Origin: Blepharisma japonicum
Lineage: Eukaryota > Ciliophora > Heterotrichea > Heterotrichida > Blepharismidae
DNA length: 64,000 bases
Direction: 5' to 3'
NCBI GenBank assembly: GCA_949751835.1
Contig: CATKHK010000115.1
Span: 1-64,000, forward strand
Part shown: one piece after another, positions 22,745-36,852 of the stretch
Layout: every line of letters starts with the position of its first letter
Position numbering within the stretch: the stretch's first letter is position 1
Position numbers and translations under genes: made by a program
Notes under the pieces: generated by a model
Databases searched by the model: none
Told to the model about the DNA's origin: nothing
The model's input: only the letters and a program-made list of their open reading frames with translations

Positions 22745-23020
22745 ACAGATAGCAAAAATTAAAGTTATAAATATAAAATCCCGTTTAACTCTCCTAGCAT
22801 TAATGAAAAAATACAGGCAAAATGGCTTATTATGAATACTCTGAATTCAATCAGTTTTCAAGCATTCCTCTATAAATTTGGTTTATATCACAGACTACAC
22901 AAGGAAAATACCTTGAAGGCAATTGGATAGATAAATTATAAAGTTAAATAAAAACTAGCAACTATCCTATTATAATTCATCTAATTGCTATTTTAAAATT
23001 ATATTAAAGTTATTGAAATA
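22745..23020. other. Spacer, 3' flank of HYDIN
   Basis: AT-rich, no supported frame. Lies between the end of the duplicated block and the leftward HYDIN gene's stop. Confidence 0.4.
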
Positions 23021-26000
23021 TTATTCTCCAGAAAGATAATAGATCCACGGAGGTAAATCACCTGCAGTAATGATCATTCTTCCAGTGGGTGGCTTTCCTT
23101 CTTGAGGTTTATACACAACTTGTATAGAAATCGATTTCTTCGAGTCCAGTCTCACAGGAGATTTCGTTGAAATTGTAAAAGCTGGGTTATCAATTCTGAT
23201 TGTGTACTCCATAGGTTCATAGAATGGATTTCTAAAGTCAATGCCAGTTCCTTTTGCAGGAATACACTTGAATGGCCCTTGTGGCATTGGGGACGATGAA
23301 TGCCCAAACAATAAACAAGTGTATTCTCCTCCTTCAGGATGGACTACTGTCATCATTGCTCGGCTTTCTCCAAGTGTGCTTGGTTCATATCTGACAGGCA
23401 GTGAAATCTCTATACCATCCCAATTAGAACAAATAGGTGCATCAATGACAGGCTTGTCAACAAGAAAATCAGCTGGACCTGTGCCATTTATTTTTTCTAA
23501 TTTGATTTGGTATTGGACTTGCTTCTTCAAGAAATGCTGGAACCTAAAAGCTTGCACAAGCTCAGTTCCAAGTGAAGTTGCAAAGTGCAGGTTCCTATGA
23601 GTAGTGTTAGGAATACCTTTAAGCTGCAAAATATAGTTGAATTCTCCAAGTTGGGTCGATTTAACACATAATTTAGATTGCAATTCAGCGACTATGAGTG
23701 GCCTGTATATAACTTCAATTCCTGACTCTGATTTTGGAGGGATTTCAAGCCACTCAGGCTCTATTGAGACATATTCATTATCACACACAATCATAGCTCT
23801 TGTAATTTCTATAGGTGTTTCTAGAGGATTTGCAATCATAATCACTTTTTGGGTCACTTCTCTTACAGGGCTCACTAATTCTACAACTCCTTGCTGTTCT
23901 TGCTGAAGAGCTTTCATTTCTATATTGAAAAATATGTATTCCTTGTTTGCAGGATTTGTAAAGGTGATTTTGAATTTTGTGACCCCAGTTTTATAGGTAA
24001 GGAAATTCAGTTTATATTCTTTGGTGCTGTAGGCTGGAACATCAAAAGTGCTAGCTCCTCTAATCAGGACAGCAGGGTCAGCTTCTCCTTCAATATCCCA
24101 TTTGACTTCAAACCGCTGGACTACTTCAAGCCAATTTTTGACAGGCAAAATCAAGATTTTTGCTACTTTTGCTTTGATTTCTTGGACTACTGTATCAACT
24201 GGCCTAGGAGGCTTAGAAGTTCCAATTAGGTTGAAAAGTAAAGCAGTGCCGTCAGGAAGAGGGAAGAAAAGTGTGGCTTGGTGAAGAAGCTCTGGGGTTG
24301 TCATAGTGATTGGCTTATAAGAAACCTCAAAGTCTGCAACTGAGTTAGGATTGATCTCCAATGCGTTTGCACAAGTCCAATATTTCTTAGTAAAATCTGA
24401 ATTCGTGCTTATACTAGGCTGAATTCGTCATTTGGCAGTTGTAGGATTTTTGACTTGGACTTTTTGTGTCTGAGATTCTCTCACGATAGCTTCAAATCGC
24501 AGATCTTTTGTGGACTCTGGAGTTGGAGGTATACAGGAACCATGGAGAGTAAGGAAAATAGGGTCAGAACCTTGGATATTGCAAGGAATTTTATTGATTC
24601 GAATATCAGGAGAAATGAATGCAGGATGGAAAGTGATATCAAAATAAAGCTCAGCATTGGCTTGAATAATTCCTTGGTCTGGGGTGATGGTGAAATGCTC
24701 GCTATATTTAGAAGAATCCCATTGAAAATGGCAAGGAATGTCTCCAATATTTAGCAACTGGATTGCTTTACTTTGGTGGCTGCCTTGTATGACGACTCCA
24801 AAGCTGACAACTTCTTCCATAAGTTTCAGCTCAATCCCATGACAAGCTCCACTAATAGTCAGCAGCTTCCTCGTTTCCCCATTGTCAAACTTCACTAATA
24901 AATCGTCTGTAAATGGATGAAGTCTTTCTTTTGGCTTAAAGCCTATCTCAATTGGCAAAGTTTGCTTAGGCTTCAGAATGACTTCATTGTCTGGGGTGTA
25001 AGTCACAGAATGCTTTTTAAGAGAATCCAGTCCACTTCCATCAATCAGAGAGAAATTCACAGACCGCTTGGATTTATTGAGAAGTTGCACGGTTTTAGTT
25101 TTTTCAACTCCTGCCCTAGACACACCAAAATCGACGATTTCTTGGTCTCTGCTTCCAAGTTCAAGTTTAACTGGGCAGCCTTCACCTTTGACTTTCACCT
25201 GGATTTTATGAATATTGTTGATATCGAAGTCAATAGTTTCTTGATACACGACATGGTCTCGAGGGGTAAACAAAATTGGAACTAAAAGCTTTTTCTTTTC
25301 GAGCTCAGGATCAGTAGGGGAAGTTGGGAGCAAAACTTGTCCAGGGGCAAGCTGAACGTCAAGATGAGGGAGCCTTTCAAAATTAGTTTCGACAGAAATT
25401 GCAGTGTTGTCATAATTCACGATCTCTAAGTTGACTGTCTTCGTAAGAAGAGTTCTCAGTACAAAGCAAGGCCCGAAATCCTTTTCTAAAAAGCTGAACT
25501 GCACACCAGGCTTTCTTGCGCTTCCTTTACAGATAAATGAATAAGTAGGTCCACTGACGATACTCAGCTGGAACTTAGCTTTGGAAAGCTTATGCTCTGT
25601 TAGTGGGGCGTATTTAAGATAAATGCTTACACTTTCTCCAGATTTAACTGTACCTTGCTCAGGGGAAATTGCAACATAACGAGAAGAGTTAGGCATTTTC
25701 CAAGAAAAATCGAAGTTAAATTTGCCAGAATTCGTGATCTTCACTGATCTGCTTTGACATTCATTAATAAAAATGTCACCAAAATTCACCTCACAAGGCT
25801 CATCAACCAATAAAGCACGAGAATTTTCATAGTGGACTGAATGCGAAATCACATAGCCTACACCTTTTACATTTAGTACCAGTTGCCTAGCCTTTCTTTT
25901 TACATTACAAACTAAGTTATAGTTGAATCTTGTCTCACGCTTCGGTCTAAAAGTAATTTCTATTGGGATTGAGCCTTGAGGAGGGATTTCTCCATTTATA

Positions 26001-29000
26001 GGAGAAACTACCAATGAGTCTCCATAGGATTCTTCTCCTTTGATAGAATCTCGGTCAAAAGAAAATATGAATGGGATGATTTCTTCATTTATGAGCTGAA
26101 TGGTTTCTTTAGCTTTTCCACCAATTAAAAGCTGATTGAAATCAATCATACCTTTTTCAAGAGAAACATGAGGCTCGAGAACAGTCCCAACAATCAGGAA
26201 CTTTTGCGTGATGTTTTCACCTGGAATTCTGAATTTCCAATAGCTTTCATGAGTTCCTACAGTCTCTGGGGTATATTCAAAAGCCATTTCAAATTTCTTG
26301 CCAGATAGAATTACACCTTTAGGGGTTACACAGCTAAACTGCTTCAGCGAGAATTCACTGCCTTCAACTTCTTCAGGCTCCCATAAAAATTCGTAGCCTT
26401 GGCTTGTAGGGTTGACGACATAGAATCTTTTTGTGTTTTTCACTTTGGTTCCCATGCTTTCAAAATCAAGGATCTGGTAATTGCTGTCAACTGGGGCCAT
26501 ATCTTGAGCTTTTTTCTCTCTATAAGAGCTTGGAGGCAGCTCAAAGTGGCAGATCGGTCTAATGCTTTTTCCTTTCAGCTCTATAACAAGTGGCTTTAAT
26601 TCAGGGGCGAGGTTGTTCAAAGAGCAGATTAAGAGTCGCTCATTAATAGATTCTACTTCAGAAGGCGAAAACTTGATATTGATGAACTCGACACAGCCAG
26701 GAGCAATGACTCCTTCTCTTGGAGAAACACTATATGGGCCTGCATCTAATTTCCCAGTGGTTGCAGAACAAATCTTGAATCTATAAGGCATAGCGATTTT
26801 TGCTATATTTTTCAAAGGCAGTTTATAGCTTCTTGATGCAAACATAAGGGTTGACGCAAACCTGATTTCTTGGAATTCACAATTGTACCTTATATAATCG
26901 GCAACAGCAGTGACTTTCAAAGGTACCTGCTTCTGTGTCTTATCAATTTCTGTAAAAGTTGGCTCTTTTCTGACTTCGTTGATTTCAATATTTGCTTCTC
27001 CATCGTCAACTTCTTCTTCTATGACTTCTGATTTTTTCTCTTCTTTTTTCTTTGCGGCTGGTGCTGCCTTTTTGGCTCCTTTTTTCAATGAGGCTTCATA
27101 CTCTTCTTTTTTCCTTTTTTCTTCTTCTTCTTTCCTTTTCATGATTTTCTCATATTGCTTTTGAGTTACCATACGAGTATCAAACATAGAATTGTCCCAG
27201 TCTTCAAAATGGGCTGAAGCTTGGTTAATCTGTATGGTTTGGCAGATTAGGTCTAAATTTTTGTACTCCTGGGTTTCATCAGCTTTAAAAGTCAAGGTGA
27301 TTTTTTTGCTGGATTTAGGGGCTAGATGTCCGACCGAAGGGCTGAAAAAGAAGTGAGGTCTTTCAGGCCACTCGAACTTGATGATTTTGTCTGTAAAGTT
27401 GTGAAGGTGGAAAGTGAGGTATTTCTCTTGCCCGACGATGCAGTCTCCAAAGTTGCACTCGTCTTCTTTGTCGTCTGGGAGGTGGGTGAACATGACATCT
27501 TCTTGGTAGCCTTCTCCGATTAAGGAATAGAGCTGAGACTCATAAGGGTTGCTTAATGTAGTTATCCTCAGCTCATGTGTTGCTTTTTGTACGACATCTG
27601 GGAGGTAAAAGACTTCAAAACTCATGCTGGTTTTTGGCTGAAGAGTTGCACTCATGGTATCCTGGAACTTGAAGTTCTTATGATACTCCATTTCAACTTT
27701 TACAGTAGCTGGGATAACTCCTCCATTCATAAGGTTAATCAGTGCTTTCGACGTCTTTCCAACTCTTGTTTTAGCAAACTTGACAAGTGACTTTCCATCT
27801 TCAGCTAATAAAGGATTTATTTGAGTGACTGTTGGCAAGGTCCCTTCTCCTCTGAGCTCAAAGGTAAGTTTATGTGTCTTAGGATTAGGCTCTCCAAATT
27901 CTACAACTCCTTCAAAAATTCCTCCATATGACAGCATATCAGTAGGCTTAAAAGTGACCTTTACATATTCATGAGAGTGGGGTGGGATATGAACTTTTAG
28001 AGGAACTACTTCAAAAGAGAAACCTTCAGACTTGCTGGTTGTCCTTGGCTTTACTGAAAATGTGATATTAGCTGGTACTTTGGCTGCATTCATTATTTTG
28101 AATTTTTCTATAATTCCTTCATGGTTTTTTGCAGAAGTATAAGTACCGTATAGGAACACGTTTTCTTCAATAGAGAAAATTTTTGAAGGCATAATTGTGC
28201 CTGGGGTTGCTCCTTTTGCGAGCTCTAGAGACTGGACAACAGTTTGCTCCTCGAAAATTGCATCAAAGTCCCATGTGTTTACTCCTGGGATACAGCTTTC
28301 ACCAGCCAGGACATATGGAATTCCTTGAGGATTGTCAGTTGGATCTCTATTAGAAATATTGATTGCAAGAGTTTTTTCATATAACCGAGAACCATCAGCG
28401 TTAAATGTCACATTAATAAGCACAGAGCTGTTTCTTGGAACAGTCCCTTGACTAGGAGAAATGTTAAATGGTCCAATATCAGCAGAAATCACAACTTCTT
28501 TTCCTTTTGCAGGCTTCTTTTCAGCTTGCTTTTTCTTAGCCTCTTCTTTTCCTTTTCCTTTGACTTCTTCTTTAGGCGTTTGCTTTCTAGCTGCCCTTTC
28601 GATTGCTCTTTGTCTTTCATCAATAAGCTCAGTTATTGAGAATTCAAAATCAAAGATCCCTTCATTTTTAACTTCAAAAGTCCTGCTTCGGTTTTCTCCA
28701 TACCTGAGAGGGCCGAAGTTTATATTTCTCAATGGATGAATGCTATACTTGCTGAAAACTGCGTTGCATGCTACATTTATAGGGAATTCCTCATATTTTT
28801 GGCCGCTTCCTCCTTCTAAAATTGCAAGTTTTATGCCAGATTCTTCTTTTGCAGGTTCAATTTTTTTTTCTTTGTCAGTCTTAAACTTCACAACAAATGG
28901 CTGTGTTTGATTAGGTAGAATTGAACCTTCAGTAGGGGAGCAAGCGAACATCTCTCGAGTTTGTTTTTTCTTCATGATAAAATTATATTTGATTTCATAT

Positions 29001-32000
29001 ATCCCTTCATTGACTAAGTTAAATCCACGCTGGGCTTCTTCGAAAACTCTGACATCTCCGAAGTTAATTATACTGTTACCCGGGCCAAAGTCAACTTTTG
29101 CTTTGACATCAAAAGCTTCAGCTTCAATTGAAATAGTCTTTGGATCTTGCTTGACTCCTATTTTCTCTACATCTGTAACTTCAAGAGTTACTTTCTGCTG
29201 GAATTTTTGCTGCTTTATAGCTGTAAATGTGATTGATACAGTTGCTGTTTCTTGAGGCTTTAGAATTCCTTCTTTTTTATCGACTTTGAATTCTGGAGGA
29301 AGAAGATCAATACCAGCTAAACTCCATTTTAGTGAAATTTTGCAGATATTTTTGACTGTTAAAGACTTGGTGATATTTTGGGTCAGGAGAATTCTTTCAA
29401 AAGAAATCAGCTCTGGGTCAACTTCAGCAGTTGGTTTTTCGCCTTGACAGACTAGTGGGAAAATGACAGGGGTAGGGTTTCCTTGGATTAAAGCTACCAA
29501 TGAATCTGTAAATTCACCAATAGCTCCTGGAAATGCCCAGACATTCAAGTCTTTAGTTTCGTCACATTCTAAAGTCATGCTTTCTGGGTCAAAAACAAAT
29601 ACTGACTTTGCATCTCCTATTGAGCTTGCTAAGGCATAGTCAACTTTGACTTGATAAAGCCCGTTATTTGTGATCCTAAAAGACTCGCAGTTGGTTTTCT
29701 TGATTCCTTCTTCATCTTTTCTGTCAGGGTTTTTGCCGATAAGCAGTGGTCCAAAGTCAAATCTGCTTTCGCTCATGATATAGCTTTTTGAGACGTAGCA
29801 GTCAGGAATTGCAGTTGGTCTTGATTTTTTTCGCTTTAGGAAGACGTTTCGAGGGTCTGAGTTTATGACTGGAAATTGGCAAGAACAAGAGCAAGGGAGA
29901 TTGAAGTGCTTAGGGCCTCCCATAATTTCAAACTGCAGAGTATTTTCGTAATTTCCTACTTCTTTTGAAAAGAACTTTACTAATAAATAAGTTGAGCAAT
30001 GAGCATCAACAATCCACCTGGCTTTGCTTTTGTCAAGATTTTCATCTCTTACATCTAGCTTGACTACTGGCTCCTCTCCTTCTTTCACTTCTTGAGGAAG
30101 TGGAGTCTGGTTAATAGGAGTATAAATGCTGAAGCCATTAACAACTGCTCTCTTATGCCTTTGTCTTGGCTTATAAACAATCTGCAAAATTTGTGGAAGA
30201 GGAAGAGGTAAGCTTTCTGGGTCAGGAAAGACTGGGAATGGAACAATTTCAAAAGCAGTAGCAAGAACTCTAGCTTTGCTTGAACTGCTTCCTATTTCGT
30301 TTACAAAAATATTTCCAATTCTTCCTGGCTCTTCTTGGTTTTCCTCAGTATCTTTGGCAACCATATATCCTTGAAATGCAGCCCTAACCTCTTCTTTTTC
30401 TTTGTTAAAAAGTTCAGTTTCTTTAGGATCTGGCTCTCTGAAGTGGAAGATGTCAGTTTCTGGGTCTTCAATCACAATTGACTGAGGCTCTACACGGTGT
30501 TCTGAGTCTGTGTCTATAATAATTAGCTGTATATTTTGTTCTTGAAAAGCTTTAGCAAACAGATGAGCGCCGAATAATGCATTTGGATAGTAGTCACATT
30601 TAAGATCGTCTATTACAACTCCAGCATTGCAGTCTCCATATTTAAGTCTTTCGTCGACCAACTTTTCTAGCATTTCTAGAGGCAAGTGGTTGTAGATTTT
30701 TTCATCAAATGGCACTTCTTCTACCTTTCTGCGGCCTTTTCGAGCTTTTTCTCTATCAGCGATATCTTTTTCTTTTTTAAGCTTCATCTCATCAAGGTAT
30801 TTTTGTATTTCTTCTGCTAAGCTTCCACCCTGCATTAAATGCCACTCAACGATTGAATTCGGAGAAATCAAGACTCTCCCATGTTTTTGTGCTAAATGTT
30901 GGGCTAAGAAGCTTTTTCCTTTTCCTGGTCTTCCCCACACAATTACATTATGTCTATCTTTTTCTGGGATATATCCTGGGAATTTTTCTTCAATTTTTGT
31001 CTCTTCGGCTTCTTCACTCCTTTTTTTGAAATAATCCTCAGCCATCTTTTTCTCTTCTTCTTTTTCTGACTTCAGCTTCTCTTCCATTTCTTTGTCTTTT
31101 TGAGCTTGCTGCAGCTTTCTTTGTTTTCTCTCATAAGAAAGAGCCATGTCTCTCCACACTGGCATGCCAGGTTTTCTAGGCACTAAATATAGAGGCTTTG
31201 AGTCTTTTCTCGGCCCTACTTCTGAGGCGACAGTTAAAGAAGAGGTCATTTCTTCAGTTCCCTGCTCAAATCCTTCAAAATTTCTCATGATTTCTTCTTC
31301 CTCTTTGTACTGCCCGTCAAAATCTAAAGAAAATACTTCAATAGGATAATCTGTAGGGTTTTTCATTTCTACTAAGCTCCAAGCATCTTTGCTATAAGTG
31401 AGCACAGGCCCAAGAAGTACTTTATTAGGAATAAACTCCAAAGTTTGGCCTACGCCGTTTCCTTTTAATGTTAAGATTTTGTTTACTTGGTTGTTGTTGA
31501 TTTTAAATTCAAGCTTCTGGTTAATCGCTTTTTCTTGGGTAGGCGTAAAGGTGACGTCAATTGTGCATTTTTGGTTGGGTTGGAGCATGCCAGAAGGTGG
31601 GTTTATCTGGAATCGTTCCCAGTCAGGAGGAGATCCAGCAGCTGCTGATGGATGCTTTGGTGCATATGCCCATTCACAAGGGACTTCTCTGAAATTTTCG
31701 AACCTTATTTTGGCAATAGATAATGTGCCTATTATCACTCTTCCAAAGTCAATGCTATCACTTGACATATTGAAGTCTGGAATAGTCAAATTTGCTTTAA
31801 AACACAGCTGATAGCTGAGCCCATTTTTAAGCTGAAGGGTGGTAACTGTCTTTATTGGTCCAAACTGCATTGTTTTCTTATTGCTTTGAAAAGTTATTTT
31901 AAAATTGACGCTTTCTCCAGCGTCCAGCCTGTTCACTTTTGCTGGCTCAATAGCTAAGCCATTAAACTTCAAAAACTTCACATCAAAATTGAAGCTGACT

Positions 32001-35000
32001 GGGAGCTGCCCAATATTAGTCATCCTTATCCATTTAGTTTTATCTTTCCCAAGAACCATATTGCCAAAGTTGCATTCCCAAACAGCTCCAGTTACTTTAT
32101 CATGGACTTCTGCCAGCGCTGTGCATAAGCTTTTGCCTTCATCAGTCATATTTGTGGTTTTTCTTTTAAGTGTTTTTGAGTAATACTCATCAATAATCTT
32201 TGTCAATTTTTGGCAGACAAAAATCCTGTCTGCTTCAGATTCTACGTCTATCACAATTTGGTCGAATTTGACAGCCTTGCCAGCTTTACTTTCGTTTTTT
32301 GAGGTCTGGAGGACTGAGTCGAAGCTCATATTTGTAATGTTCCTTTTGGATTTCACCTGTTCTATTAGTTCATCGTGAAGAGCATTTTCAGGTCTTGGCA
32401 AGTGGAAAAGCAAGGCTGGATAGATTCCTAAAGCTGAGATTTTGAAAAGTAAAGGCTCGAAGTGGGCGACTTCTATTTGAAGCAGCTCTTCAACAGTATC
32501 TGGAATCCCAGGGGTTACTTTTACAGTAATTTTAGCTTTTTCTCCAGCTGCGACTTTTCCTTGTGATGGCATTACTTCTACAACTCCAGGCCGAGTGAGT
32601 TTTTCTAAGCTGATTGAGTACTCAAAAGATACCTTTCCAGGGTTTTCAATAAAGAATTCTTGTGGGGATGATTCATTAAATGGAACATTGCCGAAATCAA
32701 TGGAGTATCTTGACAGCTGATACCCAACATTAGAAGACTCTCCCACCAGCGGTATATTATACTCAGTTCCGCCTTCTATAGAGCACTGAGCAGTTGCGAC
32801 ATGCTTTTTCCCAAGCTGAGAATGATACGTAAACTCTACAGTCTCTGATTCTCCTGGTTCTAAGTGCCCCATAACAGGAAGGATATCAAAGTATTGATTA
32901 ACCGAGCTCTCTGTGCTTGCGTCTGCATTTGGTCCTTCTAAAACAAACCTGTTTTCTTCCATAGGGATTTCTTCAATGAACGCCCAGTCATAATTCACAG
33001 GCAAAATGGTGTAATTGGTCATTTTCATGTATACCTTTTTAGAGGTATCATTAAGAATGCAGCCAAAGTCAATAGCAAGTGTTTCAAGTTTTAAGTCAGG
33101 GAAGATGACCTCTCCTATCAGCTCAATATTGTCCTTTTGTGGATGGTCTTGGTGAATTATTTGAAGTTTTTGTGTAGCTTTTCCAGGGATCCTATCATTC
33201 TGGTGGCCAGGGTCAAAGTCAACCCTTAAAGTATCAGTTTGCCCTGGCTCAAGAGAAAACCTTTCTTTACTTATATTGAAAGGTGGGCTGCATTTTATTA
33301 AGAAATTCGCAGGAAGTAGTGAGGCACAAGTGATTTCAAGCATTTTGGAGAGAGGCTCTATTTGGACACCTTTTTCCCAAACATATCTAAAGTGAAGCAA
33401 TGGCTCAGAAAACTGAAGGAATGGCTCAATGAATTTCCCTTTAAGTTCGCATTCGTAGATGACTCTGTCTTTTCTTTCGTTCCCAACCAAGGATGTGCAT
33501 ATTAATTTTTCACTCAAATCTCCTGCTGAAGCACTATTTGCAGTGAACTCAAAAGAAATCTGGGTTTTTGGCTGCAGCAAAATTGAGACAGGACTTACGT
33601 TAAAGATATAGGCATCTTTAGCATCTTTTTCTTTTGTCACTGAAACTCCTGTTGTGTTGTTTGCAGTTGTTCCTCTGTATGTCTGCTTGTTTGGGCTTTC
33701 AACTACAGGTACAAGCACACCTCTTTGGTTTTCTCTGTTCCATTTTAACCTCTGAGGTTTTCTGCCTTTATTCTGTATTGTGTACCTTTTCACATGGTTT
33801 CTGCAAGAGAAAACAGTCCCAAAGTCAATAATTTTAATATCATCGTCACAATAAGCAGTGGTTCCAGTACCTTTTGCCTTTAGCACAATTTCTACATCTT
33901 CTCCTTCTTTGACTACAATATACAAAATTTCATTAAAAGCAATGCATTCATCAGCACAGCACATTACTGTCAAATCTCTGACCTCGCCTGGCTTCAAGTT
34001 CCCTTCTTTTTCAACGACAGAAAAAACTGAGCCTTTGTTTTTCGTGAAAGCGTGGTACTCAGCTTCAATATCAGATTTATTATGAAGAGTTGCCTGCAAA
34101 GGATACTTTTCAAGGACTTTTACCTTTCCAAAGTCCAGCTCTGGAGTCAAAACTTCTACTATAGGCCCTGTGCAGTTAGCTACAAGCGTGATCATGTGTG
34201 GCTGCTGATTATCTCCTAGAACTTTTACATGCATTGGGATCCTTATAAGTCCTGCCTTTTGTGGGAAGAGTGTTATTTTTACAATGGTGCTTGATTTTGG
34301 GTCAATAAAGCCTTCTTCTCGGTCAGGTGTAAAAGCTGCAATAAGCGTGCTTTGTTCGTCCTGTGGGATCATCTCAAACTTAGCTTGCAGTTTGCTTCTG
34401 TTCTTTAGTTCAAGTTTATCTTCATATGGGTGCCTCAAAAAGACGCTCTTAAAATCAATTGTATCTGAAGGAATTAGCTCAACTTTTGGTACAAAGCATT
34501 CAGCCTTTATAGGGAGTGTATGCATGTCTGGGCCTACCCCTTCTATATCTACCACAAGCACTAAGTCATACTTTTTGACTGTCATCGGCATAAAATCAAT
34601 TTGGATATTATGGATTTCTCTAGGCTTCAGATACCCAGAGTTAGGGATTATGTCGAATTCTTTTTTCAATGCTGAAGCGTCCCCTGGAACTCTGATATGG
34701 TAAGTGAAGGCTACCCTTGAAGTGTTCTGAATCCTAATAATATCACTATATGGGAACTGATAAGAGACTTCTCCAAAGTTAATTTCATCTTTATCAAATT
34801 TAAATGAAGGTGGCATTACGTGTCCTTTAAGTGTAAGTGACAGCTCTTCAGAAGACCCTACAAGCTGAATTCTAAAAGTTTCTGAAAATTCACCCATTAA
34901 GTCACTGCAGAATTTTATTTTCAAAGGCTGCTTTCGGTTGTATTCTGAAGTTCCCAGTGTGCCTTCATACTGCTCAAATTTGAATTTAGACCCAAATGGG

Positions 35001-36541
35001 GTGTCAGACTGCAGAATTGTGTATTTGGCTTCAATAGCGCCTTGGTTTTCGATAAAAATGTGTGGGATGTCTTTCATGTCATTCACAAAGACATCGCCAA
35101 TATCATATTCACTTGTGCTTAACAAGGCTTCTGGACCAATTCCAATAGCTTCAAGCGTCAATGGAAGTCTTTCTTCAGAGCACGTCACATTGCAATATGC
35201 TGTACATGTATAATGCAGAGCGCTTTGAGGACAGAACATCACAGTAATTTCCAGTTCCCCATTTGGCCAAATCTTTCCTTTTTGTGGCTCAATTTTGAAA
35301 ATATCGTCTTGAAATAGCATAAGGTCGTCTTCTACTGCTTTCCTAATATTCATATATTTCCTTTCTAAAGTAGCCAAAGCAATTTGTAGCTTTCTTTCTT
35401 TTAAATTTTTGTTTTCTAAGTCGTCATATGAGTCATCACTATCCAGACTTTCCACTTCTTCTTCTATTTCTAGGTTTTCTTCAATCATCATCCTTTCTTC
35501 AGCTTCTTCTTGGGATAGTTGCAGGATTAGCTTGGTTTTTTTGTCGTATTCTTCTCTATCGTTTGCAAAAGCTCTCCATTCAAACTCGACTGGGACATCA
35601 CTTTTATTGATGATTTTTAAGGAGTCTTGAGAACTCAAGGTGATGTAAGCTTTTTTTAAGTCAATAAAAGTCTTACTGAGGTAGACATTTGGGTCATTCT
35701 GGGCTTCTGCAATTATCTTTACATAGGCTTCTAATGTATCGTATGACAAAATCATTTCTTCTTCATAAGCTCTGCTTTCTTGGGCGAAAAACTTCATGAT
35801 CACCTGATCTACTTGCTGCACCTCCAAAAAGCCTTCAGTTTTTTCTGCATTAAAAGGTGGCTGCATTTTCAGCACCCACTTGCTAGCTTTTTCTCCTACG
35901 TTCCTAATGACAACCGGCCTTTCTGTTACATGCTTAACAGGACAAACTCCAAAATTGACGACGTCAGGGAAAGAAATCATCGCCCTTTGTCCTAAGCACC
36001 TAATAGGGACGACAAATTTTTCTCTCTCAGTGACGACCACAAGGTCATAAGAGTAGTCAACTTTGGCTTCTGGGGTAAACTGAATAATGAAATCAGTGAC
36101 CATCCCTGGGGCTACCTTGGTGCCTTTGTTCGACTGAGCGTCAGCCTTGGATCGCACAATTGTAAAAAGCCGAGAATCGGGAGGGATGAGTTTCACCCTG
36201 CGGGAAACCTGATCTTTATTGCGCAGGTGGAGGATGACTTCTTTAGTATCCAGAGGCTCGTAGTTGGCAAATTGAATGACGGTTGGCTCGGGCTGAAATA
36301 GAGGCTCCTCGAGAGGGACATTGGTGTTTGGGTAGTTTGAACAGTCTGCGATGTTCAAGAATTGGATGATTTCTGGGTTCCTGTGAATGTCTGAAAGGGA
36401 ACGACCTGAAAGCTGGTCCTCAATCAGTTTTGATGGGGTTTTCTTGATTACTGTGCCGCTTTGAGACACTACTGAAGACAACATATTTAAATAACTGTTA
36501 ATTAGACCATATTGAGAATATGTTCTGGACTTAGGCTCCAA
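23021..36541 (-). CDS. HYDIN: HYDIN, ciliary central-pair protein
   Basis: A 4506-aa protein, no intron, stop TAA. One TGA (24428-24430, residue 4038, 'TAKWRIQP') is read as Trp and joins what would otherwise look like two proteins; both parts are in the same frame. Most of the length is tandem ASH/MSP-type beta-sandwich repeats of ~100 residues ('F.P......G.....I.F.P'). At about residues 1860-2010 a P-loop domain interrupts them (GRPGKGKS Walker A, preceded by a charged helix), as in animal HYDIN with its adenylate-kinase-like insert. Two Lys/Glu-rich linkers lie near 2660 and 3150. Animal HYDIN is ~5100 aa and forms part of the C2b projection of the axonemal central pair; loss stops normal ciliary beating. 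Trp is almost always TGG here, unlike in subtelomeric genes. Confidence 0.95.
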
Positions 36542-36852
36542 ATATGCAGAAAATGAACTTTATAGTCTCTTTGTGTTAATATAATTCTTTTATATTATAG
36601 CAGAGGTTAGTTAAAAAATATTCTTGAATGTTTAATTAGACTTATTTAGTAATTAGGTCATTATTTTTAAGATTTCATATATGTCTGTAACTGGAAATTG
36701 TAACTCATGAATTGAGATTATTTTATTTTATTTATATTAGAAAAGTCTCATATTATTTAAGAAATGATAAATATTTATTCTCTTATTTTCTTAATTCTAA
36801 TTATGCCAACTAATTTTGGAATATTTATTTTATTTAATATAGATTGCTTGAT
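36542..36852. promoter_or_regulatory. Divergent promoter region, HYDIN and aminotransferase
   Basis: 311 bases, strongly AT-rich, between two divergent starts. Both promoters must lie here. No specific element can be named. Confidence 0.45.

Noticed and set aside
23021-24361. Apparent separate 446-aa protein next to HYDIN
   Set aside because: It is in the same frame as HYDIN and separated only by a TGA (Trp) and 22 further sense codons, so it is the HYDIN C-terminus.
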